Shown: positions 42,893-51,792 of the stretch, in pieces
Layout of the letters: the number at the start of each line of letters is the position of its first letter
Numbering within the stretch: position 1 is the stretch's first letter
Program-made: the position numbers and the translations under genes
Origin: Eggerthella lenta DSM 2243
GTDB taxonomy: Bacteria; Actinomycetota; Coriobacteriia; Coriobacteriales; Eggerthellaceae
Length of the DNA stretch: 64,000 nucleotides
Direction of reading: 5' to 3'
Assembly (NCBI RefSeq): GCF_000024265.1
Contig: NC_013204.1
Location: 914,180 to 978,179 of the forward strand
Notes under the pieces: model-generated
Told to the model about the DNA's origin: nothing
Seen by the model: the letters and a program-made list of their open reading frames with translations, nothing else
Database searches by the model: none

Positions 42893-44017
42893 CTAATTCA
42901 GGTAGTTCTCGGGGATAGCCCGTGCGGCGGTTTTCTGCTCGAAGCTGTAGGCGATGTTGAGCAGCTTCTCGTCCTCGTTTCTCCCTGCGACGAAGGTGGC
43001 CCCTCTTGGGGCGCCTTCGTCCGAGACGCCGGCGGGCACCGTCAGCTCGGGGTATCCCGCCGTGGCTGGCACGAGTACGCCTTCGTTGTCGTAGAACACG
43101 AGGGCGTCGAGCTTCTCGTCGCGAAGCAGGTCATCGATCCTGCTTTGCGCGGTTTTGACCATCGCCTCGACCTTCGCTTTGTCGAATTCGGTCACTTCGT
43201 TCGCGTCTTCAAGGAGATCCTGGCCATATTTCGCCCGCCTGCTCGGGTCTTTCTGGTTGAAGGCGATCAGATCGGAAAGGCTTTTCACCGGCGCTACTGC
43301 GGAGAAGTTGGCGGCAGCGGCCGCGCCGCTTCCGAAGCTGGATCCTTCCGGCGAAAGGTTGAGGGGATCGAAGGGATTGTGGGTTTGGCCGGCCTTGGAG
43401 CTGTAGCCGCTCGGCATCTTCGTGTCCATGAAGTTTGCGAGTTCGGACAGGTTCGATTTGCCCAATATGATCGCACCGCTGTTCGTCAGGGCCGTTACTA
43501 CGTCAGCGTCGTCTTTTGGCGTGAAGTCCTTGAGCGCGTAGGTGCCGCCGCTGGTGGGCATGGTGTTCGTGTTGACGTTGTCTTTGACGAGGACGGGGAT
43601 TCCCCTCATCCCCGCCGGAGTTGCGGAGCTCGCGTCGAGGGCGCGGGCTTCCTCTATCGCCTTCGGATTGATCGCCGCTACTGCGTTGATGCCCTTTTCA
43701 CCGGCATCGTATGTTTTGATGCGATTCAGGTAGAACGCCGTCAGTTCTTCGTAGGTCAAGTCGCCCCTGGAGATCGCCGCGTGCAGGTCCTCGATGGACT
43801 TCTCCATGATCAGGTCTTTTTTCGCACGGACTTTTTCGAGGTCTATCCCGGCAAGCTGCGAGTCGATGAGCGCAACCTGTTGGTCTTTGTCGTAGGAGAT
43901 GCGCTCTTCCTGTTCGGGCGCGAGCGATCTTGGAAGCGCTAGCGCCGCTATGGCAACGCCGACCAGGGCGATCAATATGATCGATGCGGGCAGTATGATT
44001 TTCAGGCGGGTCTTCAT
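42893..44017 (-). pseudogene. Amidase-signature protein with internal deletion
   Basis: A 374-residue open frame: an N-terminal membrane anchor (about 7-28), then the amidase signature fold. The catalytic Lys is K145 (PVLVKDNVNT) and the cis-Ser loop GSSFGSGAAAAANFSAV lies at 225-241. In this family the next ~150 residues carry the nucleophile loop (GT.T.GSI) and much of the core. Here the chain jumps straight to APVKSLSDLIAFNQ, a segment normally found well downstream. The in-frame deletion (junction near 43290) removes the nucleophile Ser, so the product should be inactive. The ends otherwise look intact. Confidence 0.8.
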
Positions 44018-44333
44018 CGCGGTCTCCTCGCTTCGGTTGGTGATGCGGTGTCTGCCTCTGTGTTTTCGGTTGCGCCGTGGTGCTGCGGGGTTTCGCCCGG
44101 GAGGTGGGTTCGTCCAACGGCATTTTGTTGCTGCGGTCTTTTATGCCACGTCAAACGAGATTTCAGGTGTTTTTAAGGTTAGGCGATGCGCGACGAGGAG
44201 CCGGTTGGTGTGGGGTGTGGGCATGTGGGTGGAAACCGAGAAAAGTGTTTTTTGTCCAATATTCGGTACACGGTAGGCGTGTCGATTGTTGTATGCTGAG
44301 TTTTGCAGGTAGCAATTAGTTGAAGGGGAAGGT
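44018..44333. other. Intergenic region, no supported gene
   Basis: About 315 bases between the amidase start and a small membrane peptide gene. Short overlapping frames exist but have no ribosome-binding site or family match. Composition becomes more AT-rich after 44150, which marks the start of the second accessory region. Confidence 0.4.
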
Positions 44334-44432
44334 ATGAAAAAGTCGGGATGCCTCGGAGCTCTTCTCGCGTTGCTTCTTGCTCCTTTTGTCATCATAGGGA
44401 AGGTGCTAGCGTACCTGGTCAAAAAGGTCTGA
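44334..44432 (+). CDS. Small hydrophobic membrane peptide
   Basis: A 32-residue frame reading MKKSGCLGALLALLLAPFVI then a short KVLAYLVKKV tail. One membrane helix is bracketed by Lys residues. The ribosome-binding site is strong (GAAGGGGAAGG, 3-5 bases ahead of ATG 44334). No family is recognised. Its shape resembles small membrane toxins and regulatory peptides, but nothing nearby proves a toxin-antitoxin arrangement. It lies 114 bases upstream of the DUF4268 gene. Confidence 0.5.
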   Translation: MKKSGCLGALLALLLAPFVIIGKVLAYLVKKV

Positions 44433-44546
44433 TCCCTGCAGAGGAGCCTTCGCGCTGTCGTCATTTTCGGAACGGCTGTCTCTTCGGGATGTTTCGTCTT
44501 TTAATCGCGAGACTACGAAGGGGGATCGGCGGTCTGCATACGAGGG

Positions 44547-45485
44547 GTGAATGTGGCTATTTGCAATCTAGATCAACTCAACAGAATCGACCTGCGTAAG
44601 GTGTGGCCGAACGAGGCGCGCGACTTCACTAAGTGGCTTTCCGTGGAGAGCAACCTCAACATGCTCGGCAATGCGATCGGCATCGAGCTCGAGCTCGTCG
44701 AGACCGAGTCATCCGTCGGCTCGTTCAACGTCGACATCTACGCGCAGGAGTCTGGAACCGGGCGCAAGGTTGTCATCGAAAACCAGCTCGAGGATACGAA
44801 CCATGACCATTTGGGCAAAGTCATCACGTACGCTGCCGGCAAGGGCGCCGAAGTTGTGATCTGGGTTGTTGCCCGCGCGCGCGACGAGCACAGGCAGGCG
44901 ATCGAGTGGCTCAACCAGCACACCGACAGCAGCTTCGGTTTCTTCTTGGTGGAGATAGAGCTGTGGTCTATCGGCGACTCGTTGCCCGCGCCGCGCTTCA
45001 ACGTCGTTGAACAGCCAAACGAGTGGACGAAGACCATCAAACTTAGCGAGTGCCTTTCCGAGACCGAACGCACCAAGCTGTCGTATTGGACGAAGTATCG
45101 TGAGGTCGCGCAGGCATCGTTTGAGTTTCTGAAGGTTTTCAACCCGCAGAAGCCTTCGAAGGATCATTGGACGACGCTGCGCTGCGGAACATCGTCCTAT
45201 CATATCGCGTTGCTCGTCGATACGCAGCGCGGCTGCATCGGCATTGAGTTCTACGTGCCGGACAATAAAGAGATCGGTCGCAAGGCTATCGAGAACGCGT
45301 CATTGTTCGAGGAGCGGCTAGGGCTTGTAGAGAAGCCCTTCGATGCCAAGAAAGCATCCGGGCTGCGATTCTACAAGGAAGGCTGCAGGATCAAGGGCAA
45401 CCAAGATGCCTGGCCGGGTTTCATTGCCCAGCAGCTGAGATGGGCTCTTGTGATGAAGAAGATTGTCGACGAATTGGAGCTGTAG
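44547..45485 (+). CDS. DUF4268 protein with PD-(D/E)xK-like nuclease domain
   Basis: A 312-residue protein. The N-terminal half looks like a restriction-endonuclease fold: NVDIYAQ with D63, then KVVIENQLE with E78 and Q80 (an ExQ variant of ExK), followed by HLGKVITYAAG. The C-terminal ~140 residues correspond to DUF4268 (WTKYREVAQASFEFLKVF then SSYHIALLV). Such proteins are frequent near type I restriction genes and in defence islands; the substrate is unknown. The start appears to be GTG 44547 after GAGGG. It opens the accessory block that includes hsd. Confidence 0.75.
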   Translation: MNVAICNLDQLNRIDLRKVWPNEARDFTKWLSVESNLNMLGNAIGIELELVETESSVGSFNVDIYAQESGTGRKVVIENQLEDTNHDHLGKVITYAAGKGAEVVIWVVARARDEHRQAIEWLNQHTDSSFGFFLVEIELWSIGDSLPAPRFNVVEQPNEWTKTIKLSECLSETERTKLSYWTKYREVAQASFEFLKVFNPQKPSKDHWTTLRCGTSSYHIALLVDTQRGCIGIEFYVPDNKEIGRKAIENASLFEERLGLVEKPFDAKKASGLRFYKEGCRIKGNQDAWPGFIAQQLRWALVMKKIVDELEL

Positions 45486-45499
45486 GCGATGATGGACCT

Positions 45500-45880
45500 G
45501 ACCTTGCTTCGAGCCCTTTTGAGCTCGGGATCAATTTGCTGAGCGATTGCCAGGCGAGGGGAGTGGGATCCGAGGCGATGCGGGCTTTCCTGCTTGGGTT
45601 CGAGGAGGTCGTCGGGCCAACGGGGTTTGTCGCGAAGATCGAGGCCGCCAACGGCAACAGCCGGCGCATGTCCAGAAGGCTAGGGTTCAGGCTCACTGGC
45701 ATCGAGGCCTTCCTTACTGAGGATCCGCAGGTGCTAAGAAGTCTTGAGGAATCGAGGCTTTCATGCATTGATGAAGCCATCTGCGCCCTTGCCGAAGAGC
45801 TCGGTGTCGAGCCTAGGACGCTCTTGAGCCATGTTCTCGTGTTCGAAAAGGATCCGACTCGCGAAGAGGAATTGGGGTAA
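45500..45880 (+). pseudogene. GNAT acetyltransferase remnant (5' part missing)
   Basis: The C-terminal portion of a GNAT-type N-acetyltransferase. ARGVGSEAMRAFLLGFEE is the acetyl-CoA binding loop (R-x-x-G-x-G/A), and VAKIEAANGNSRRMSRRLGFRL is the conserved N..S....kLGF end. It lacks the first ~60 residues and has no start signal; the frame merges upstream into the end of the DUF4268 gene. A ~50-residue tail (EDPQVLRSLEESRLSCIDEA) follows. It is a decayed fragment. Confidence 0.65.
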
Positions 45881-46014
45881 TGTCGCATTTGTCCAATGTC
45901 TGGTTGTAGGGGTGCCATAGAGACAGATTGAGTCGGCTGCTGTTGGTTGCGAGGTGACGCATGAGATGGCATGAGGCACCAAAGCGCGCCATATAAGAAC
46001 CACCGGGAGAGACG

Positions 46015-46062
46015 GAAAAAGCACCCAGCCCGGTGGGTGCGAGAGCGCGCGGGGCTGGGTGC
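46015..46062 (-). terminator. Terminator for the minus-strand ATPase gene
   Basis: GCACCCAGCCC (46021-46031) and GGGCTGGGTGC (46052-46062) form an 11-bp stem. On the minus strand it is followed by TTTTTCCG. The inner sequence GCACCC...GGGTGC can form an alternative smaller hairpin. Confidence 0.75.
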
Positions 46063-46190
46063 TAACAGATGTCAAGGTATTCCAAAGCGTACAGAAATAT
46101 TAGAACAAGTGTTCCCTTGCCTCATTCAGGGATTCGTTTTCTCCAGTGAACTCTAATTGTTTGGAGTTCATGTAGTTTGTCGGATTGTCC

Positions 46191-47330
46191 CTAGCTTTTA
46201 TGAGTTTGGGAACCAAATGGGAATCGGCGATCTTGGATGTTGAGCTCTTTCTTGAACATAAAAGCATTTGCTGTTTCGCCATTTGCAAACCCTAACTTCT
46301 TGTGATGGAGCTTCATGGTGCTATGCATGTGGAAATCAGCTCTAATTAGGGCGGTTCTCCGCTTTGCGACAAGTGTTTCGCTTTCGAATGCGCTTCGGAA
46401 AGAATCGACAGCTTCTTGTCTTGCTTTGCTTGTATTGCTTATCTGGGTTCGCTTGTCCTTTAGCTTGTCTTCAAGGGCTTTATGGATGAAACTATCGTTA
46501 AGATGGGAAAGACGGGCTTCACGAGCTGCTTCAAGAACGGCTTTCTTGTAAGCACGGAAAGCTTCGGTAACATCTCTATTTTCCTTAACCGCCTCAGGAA
46601 CGTCTCGCCTAAAAGATGTGTCGATTTTTGCCAAAGCAGTTGCATAATCAATCGACGTATATTTTTTACTGCTGAAGCCGTAGGAGCTTTTTCGAACTTG
46701 ATTGATAACTTCTCGTCATGATCAACGCCGTATCTGCCGATGAAGTCAATTAGATTCTCTTGTCGTTCTGCTTCAGGTTCAAGAAGCTGCTCGTTAAATT
46801 GAACACTATATTCACTTTCGATTGACCTGGTTTTGATCTCTTCGACTTGATCAAACGCTGAGCCGAAGTAGAGCTTCAATTTCTTATTGAAAGCTTCACC
46901 TTTGTTTTGAAACAGCGAAGAGACATAGCTCTGATCGAAATAGTCAAAGCGGAAGGAGCCGTCAGACAGGCTCGTACCCGATAATGAAGTAACGGCGGGG
47001 ATTTCGGTCCTCAGAAACTCAATCCTTTCTTCATCAACCGGATCCTCAAATCTGGCGTTGTCCAGCGAGAGTGCAATCCTGTCAAGTAGAGCGGATTTGC
47101 CGCTGCCACGCCCGCCGATAATTGCGTTGAGTTTTGGGGATAACCCGATTGACTGTTCGCCGATTATTGCTGTTCCAAGATACTTTCCCTTTTCGTTTTC
47201 AGGTATGAAAAATTGTGCTGGACGAATTCGGGATAGCTCAGATCCAACCATCTGAATGCCTGAAAAATAGGCAAGTTGGCTACTTGTGTTGCTAATTCGA
47301 CTAACGATTGTTTAGATAGTGAATCCAGCA
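46191..47330 (-). pseudogene. P-loop ATPase (RecF/SMC-like), truncated and frameshifted
   Basis: The C-terminal part of an SMC/RecF-like ATPase, possibly of the TrlF type. The coding sequence runs from about 47330 (NTSSQLAYFSGIQMVGSELS) through Walker A AIIGGRGSGKSALL to a frameshift at the T6 run 46662-46667 (A6 in the coding sense). It then continues in another frame as TSIDYATALAKIDTSFRRDV and a coiled-coil-like region to 46191. One more A would restore a continuous chain (AVKK then YTSIDYATAL). There is a stop upstream and no 5' domain, so the front of the gene is also missing. It is probably a dead defence gene. Confidence 0.7.
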
Positions 47331-47351
47331 AGTAGCCCTTGGCGTCGGACA

Positions 47352-47447
47352 AGCCCGGTTTAACGGGCCGTCTTTCGCCGCAACTTGCCGCGCTGATGCA
47401 GGCTATGCGGGGGATCTCCCGCGCCCCTAATAACCGGGCTTAACGTC
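47352..47447. repeat. Long imperfect inverted repeat at a junction
   Basis: AAGCCCGGTT (from 47351) and AACCGGGCTT (to 47441) are 10-bp perfect inverted arms about 70 bases apart, with smaller internal stems (GGGGGATCTCCC). It separates the truncated ATPase from the phd/hsd locus and is more G+C-rich than both sides. It may be an attachment site, an IS remnant or a bidirectional terminator. Confidence 0.4.
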
Positions 47448-47468
47448 CCTTGGCAACAAGCTAATGCG

Positions 47469-47490
47469 TTTACATGGAATTCTATGTAAA
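47469..47490. promoter_or_regulatory. Palindromic operator upstream of the Phd-type antitoxin
   Basis: A 22-bp near-perfect palindrome with arms TTTACAT and ATGTAAA around a central GAATTC core (10 of 11 pairs). It lies 38 bases before the antitoxin start. Phd/YefM proteins autorepress by binding such palindromes. Confidence 0.65.
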
Positions 47491-47527
47491 ATATGACCAT
47501 GCATAAAATGGCTGAAAGGTGCACATC

Positions 47528-47713
47528 ATGGCCATAATTCGTCCCGTAACAGAGCTTCAGCGTAAGGTCGGCGAGCTCTCCAGGCTTGCCAAGGAAACCA
47601 AGGAGCCGATCTACCTCACCAAGAACGGTGCCGAGCATCTTGTGCTCATCGACTCCGATACCTTCGCCGCGCTTCAGAAGCGCGCGGAAGAAATGCATCA
47701 AAACCAGAAATAG
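47528..47713 (+). CDS. Phd/YefM-family antitoxin (orphan)
   Basis: A 61-residue protein with the Phd/YefM fold. It reads MAIIRPVTELQRKVGELSRL, then EPIYLTKNGAEHLVLIDSDTFAAL, the standard N-terminal DNA-binding region and LTKNG turn. In a normal pair the C-terminal tail wraps the toxin; here the tail is short (QKRAEEMHQNQK). No RelE/YoeB/Doc toxin follows. The next gene, 37 bases downstream, is the start of hsdM. Phd-like proteins do occur at the head of type I restriction loci, where they might regulate hsd expression (inference). ATG 47528 is used instead of 47519 because the conserved sequence begins there. Confidence 0.8.
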   Translation: MAIIRPVTELQRKVGELSRLAKETKEPIYLTKNGAEHLVLIDSDTFAALQKRAEEMHQNQK

Positions 47714-47750
47714 CGAAAGCTCGCTAAAATCCACCAGAACAGGGGCTGTT

Positions 47751-47820
47751 ATGAACAGCGATGAATTGATTAAGAAAGTCGGCGTAAACATTCAGGAAAA
47801 GGCGGCGCTCATCTGGAACG
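47751..47820 (+). pseudogene. hsdM: hsdM 5' fragment, cut by IS256
   Basis: The first 23 codons plus one base of a type I methyltransferase gene (MNSDELIKKVGVNIQEKAAL then IWN). AGGGGC lies upstream. The reading frame stops at the insertion point; removing the IS and one copy of the 8-bp duplication restores IWNVADTLRGPYKPHEYG, a standard HsdM N-terminus. Confidence 0.9.
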
Positions 47821-49319
47821 GGTCGCGTCCCGAATCATGGTGTATCAAGGGTCGTCGCCTGGAATCGCCGGCACCCTTGCTCGGTGAATCTTAGCCTTCG
47901 TCCCCCTTCGGGTCAATCGCGCTTCCGATGATCCTGCGGGCCGCCTCCCGGGCGGCGCGCACCTCCTCCTCCGTCGGGGCGGGGCGCTCGGGCGCCTTCC
48001 AGGCGTGGGCGAGCGAGGGCCTGGAGATGACGCAGCGCACCGACCACTCCTCGTCGGCCTCGATCAGCGCCGCGCCCACCAGGCGTATCAGCGACTCGCG
48101 CGAGGGGAACCCCTGCACGACGTTGGCGCGGCGCTTGATCTCGCGGTTGGCCCTCTCCTGGACGTTGTTGGTGCGGATCCTGATCCTGTGCGACGCCGGG
48201 AACGCCAGGTAGGCCAGCGCCGACTCCTCGGCCTCCAGCAGGGCCTCGCCGGCGCCCTTGGAGAGCTTCAGGATCTCCTCGGTCGCCTGCTGGTAGCACG
48301 CCCTCACCAGGATCGGGCTCTTCTGGGCGAAGACGGCCTTCATGGCCTCGCGGGCGCGGCGCTGGTCCTCCCTCTTGCAGATGCGCCCCGCCACGTTGCG
48401 CATGAGGTGCGTCACGCAGCGCTGCCAGGCGGCGCCCTGGAAGGTCTCGGCCGCCGCCGCCCTGAGCCCCTCGTGCGCGTCCGAGACGACGAGCCTCACG
48501 CCCTCGACGCCGCGTGCGCGCAGGTCGGACAGGAACGCCCTCCAGCCCGCGCGGCTCTCCGTGTCGACGCAGTCCACGCCCAGGAAGCGCTTGTGGCCCG
48601 TGTCGTCGAGCCCGATGGCGGTCACGACCGCCTGGGACACCGAGCGGCCCTCCACGCGGCACTTCACGTAGGTTGCGTCGAGCCAGAGGTACGCGAAGCG
48701 CACGCCGTCGAAGCGCTGGCGGCGGAACGCGGCGACCTCGGCGTCGAGGACCTCGCACAAGCGCGACACCTGCGACTTCGACATCGACGACACGCCGAGC
48801 TCGCCGGCGACGGCCTCCACCTTGCGCGTGGACACCCCCCATGACGTGCATCTCGGCCACCGCCGCGACCAGAGCGCGGTCCACGCGGCAGTAGCGTTCG
48901 ATGAGGTCGTCGGGGAAGAACGAGCCGGAGCGCAGCTTCGGGATCCTGAGCGTCACGTCGCCGACGGAGGTGGCCAGGCCCCGCTCGCGGTAGCCGTTGC
49001 GGGAGTTCGTCCGCTCGGGGCTGCGCTCGCCGTAGGCCGCCCCGCATTCCTCGTCGGCCCTCGCCGACATCGCGGCGTTCGCCACGAGCTCGAGCATCCT
49101 GCGCCCGAACTCGCGCAGGTCGACGCACTCCTCCAGGATCGCGAGCGCGAGCCCCTTCACTTCGGGGTCGTTGAATAGTACAGTGTCCATAGCGGGCATC
49201 GCCTTCCTTCGAATCGGATTTTGTGGTGATTGACGATTCTAGACGATGCCCGTTTTCCTCGGGCGGGCTTCGCCCGCCCTCCAGAAACGGGTTGATACAC
49301 CAACTTTCGGGACGCTACC
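47821..49319. mobile_element. IS256-family insertion sequence, copy 2, inside hsdM
   Basis: A 1499-bp element with ends GGTCGCGTCCCGAA and TTCGGGACGCTACC, the same as copy 1 but in the opposite orientation. It is flanked by perfect 8-bp direct repeats CTGGAACG at 47813-47820 and 49320-49327, as expected for IS256. Its transposase gene is frameshifted. The insertion splits hsdM at codon 24. Confidence 0.96.
47891..49199 (-). pseudogene. IS256 transposase, frameshifted
   Basis: The product would match the copy 1 transposase over its full length (about 435 residues). The first frame runs from ATG 49199 to VMGG near 48838. The second begins at the same place (STRKVEAVAGELGV) and continues through D (LWLDATYVKC), D (LVVSDAHEGL) and E (NNVQERANREIKRR) to 47891. 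The break is one extra base in the C6 run at 48835-48840 (G6 in the coding sense). Unless slippage rescues it, this copy cannot make its own transposase, though copy 1 could act in trans. Confidence 0.9.
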
Positions 49320-51645
49320 CTGGAACGTTGCGGACACGTTGCGCGGTCCCTACAAGCCCCACGAGTACGGCCTCGTCATCTTGCCCATGACGGTCATTAA
49401 ACGTTTTCACGACTGCCTGCTGCCAACGCACGGGAAGGTCGTGGAAGCCGCAGAGGAGTACAAGAACTTTGCCGTCAAGGACGGTTTCCTCCGAGAGGCA
49501 TCCGGTTACCCCTTCTACAACACATCCAAGTTCACCTTCGAGACGCTCAAGGCCGACCCCGCCAACATCGAGGACAACTTCAAGGACTACCTCAACGGTT
49601 TTTCCGAAAACGTGCAAGACATTTTGGCGCGCATGGATTTCTTCCGCCAGATTGAGCGCCTGAGCGATCCTGATGCACCTTTGCTGTACCAGGTGGTGAG
49701 CGACTTCTGCGCGGAGCGCGCCGACATGTCTCCTGAGAAGATCAAGCCCGTTGACATGGGCTACATCTTCGAAAATCTTATCCAGCGGTTCTCCGAATCC
49801 TATGACGAGGATGCCGGAGCCCACTTCACAAGCCGCGACATCGTCTATCTCATGACCGATTTGCTGATTGCCGCCGACCCCCATGTCTTCGACGGCGATC
49901 GCATCTCCAAGACCGTATACGATCAGACCATGGGCACTTCCCAGATGCTCAGCTGCACCGAGGAGCGTTTGCGCCAGCTTGACGATGACGCTCGTGTGAC
50001 TTGCTTCGGCCAGGAGTTCAATCCTTTCACCTTTGGCATCGCCAAGGCATCCGCGCTAATTCGTGGAGAAGACGATGCGAATATGCGGTTTGGAGACACC
50101 CTATCATCAGACAAATTCGCGGATTATAAATTTGACTACTGTATTTCGAATCCGCCTTTTGGAGGCGACTGGAAGCTTGAAGAAACCGCCGTCAGAAAAG
50201 AAGCCAAGCTTACTGGAAGCCGATTCCATGTCGGACTTCCCGCTCGTGGCGATGGCCAGATGCTCTTTATGCTTAACGGAATCGCAAAGCTAAAGGACGA
50301 AGGCGTAATGGTGATTGTCCAAGACGCATCGCCTCTTTATAAAGGAAAACCTGAAAGTGGCGAAGACAAGATTCGTTCCTATATTCTTGAAAACGATTGG
50401 CTCGATGCGATTATTCGTTTGAGTGGAGACGCTTTCTACAACACAGGGTTAGTAACATTTTTATGGGTCATCAATAAAGGCAAGCCTGAAAAACGAGCAG
50501 GAAAAGTGCAGTTGATTGATGCCTCGGGTTGTTGCGTGCCAAGAAATAGACCCATTGGTAAAAAGAGGAATGACATAACCAAATTCTGTCGTGATTTGGT
50601 TCTTGAGGCGTTCTCGGATTTTGAGACGAAAGACTACTCGTCTTCTTCAGAAAGCGGCAATGCCATTCATGTACGTTCTCTGGTTTGCGATGCTGCTGAT
50701 TTTGGCTACAACAGGGTTGGCGTCTGCGAACCCCTGTTTAACCCTGATGGGTCAATTGTGGTCGATAAGAAAGGGAGCCCGGTTGCTGATGCCGAGAGGG
50801 AAGATACCGAAGATATTCCGCTTAGTTACGATATTGACGAATACATGGAAAAGAAAGTTCTGCCTTTCAATGAGCATGCGTGGCTAAACAGAAAGAAGCA
50901 AAAAACAGGTTACACTATCCCATTCACCAGGTTCTTCTATGAATTTATGGATCTTGAAACCGTCAATGACGCGGCTCAGGAACTTTCTTGCTCGATGAAT
51001 AGGAGTGCTGCAGAAGTTGGTAGGCGTTTCGCCATGCTTCCTGATCCGGAGATTTGCTATGAAGCAAGCGAAACATGGCTAGGTGACATCCCTGAATCTT
51101 GGAGTGCTCTTCGTATTGGAGACCTGTTCGAATTAAGGTCAACAAAAGTGAGTGATGAAGATTACCGACCGCTTTCCGTAACCAAGAAGGGCATAGTCCC
51201 TCAACTTGATTCTGTTGCTAAAAGCGATAACCATGCGAATCGAAAGCTTGTAAAAGAAGGCGACTTTGCCATCAACAGCCGATCCGACCGTAGGAATTCT
51301 TGCGGCTTTTCTCCATACGATGGATCTGTTTCAACTATTACTACAGTCCTTTTTCCGAGGCAGCCAATTGTTTCGAGATACTTTGACCTGCTGTTCGACA
51401 CCCCAAGGTTTGCAGAGGAATTCTACCGATGGGGGCATGGAATTGATAGCGATATCTGGACGACCAATTGGTCGGACATGAAAAAGATCGTTATCCCATG
51501 TCCTCCAATCAGTGAACAGAAAAGGATAGTGGATTATCTGTCTGACGAATTGAAGCAAATTCGTTCTGCCAGGGCGTCTGTTCAGGCCGAGATCGAGAAT
51601 ATTTCGTTTGATGTGGTTGACGGAGAGACTCTGTGCTATCGATGA
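49246..51645 (+). pseudogene. hsdM: Type I restriction HsdM-HsdS fusion, 5'-replaced and 3'-frameshifted
   Basis: From 49328 the frame encodes a type I N6-adenine methyltransferase (GYIFENLIQRFSESYDEDAG, motif I-like VYDQTMGTSQML, motif IV CISNPPFGGDW). It runs on without a stop into one HsdS target-recognition half (GDIPESWSALRIGDLFELRS to PPISEQKRIVDYLSDELKQI). M and S are thus fused. The first 23 codons are separated by IS256. By chance the IS end gives an in-frame ATG at 49246, adding 27 IS-encoded residues. At the 3' end the frame stops at 51645, while the S-type C-terminus (SLNKLQETFVYEIVTGKRRAM) continues in another frame to 51793. Function is doubtful. Confidence 0.8.
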
Positions 51646-51792
51646 CGCTGTAAGTGATATGACGGACGGCAACAAACAGAATGTACTTGCCGAATTAAAG
51701 CTTGGTCGCTTGAGTGAGTCCCTTGAATCGCTCAACAAGCTTCAGGAGACATTTGTGTACGAAATCGTTACTGGTAAACGGAGGGCTATGTA

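Noticed and set aside
47352..47447. Integron attC site
   Set aside because: The GTTRRRY/RYYYAAC-like heptamers are not in the right paired order and no integrase or cassette array is present.
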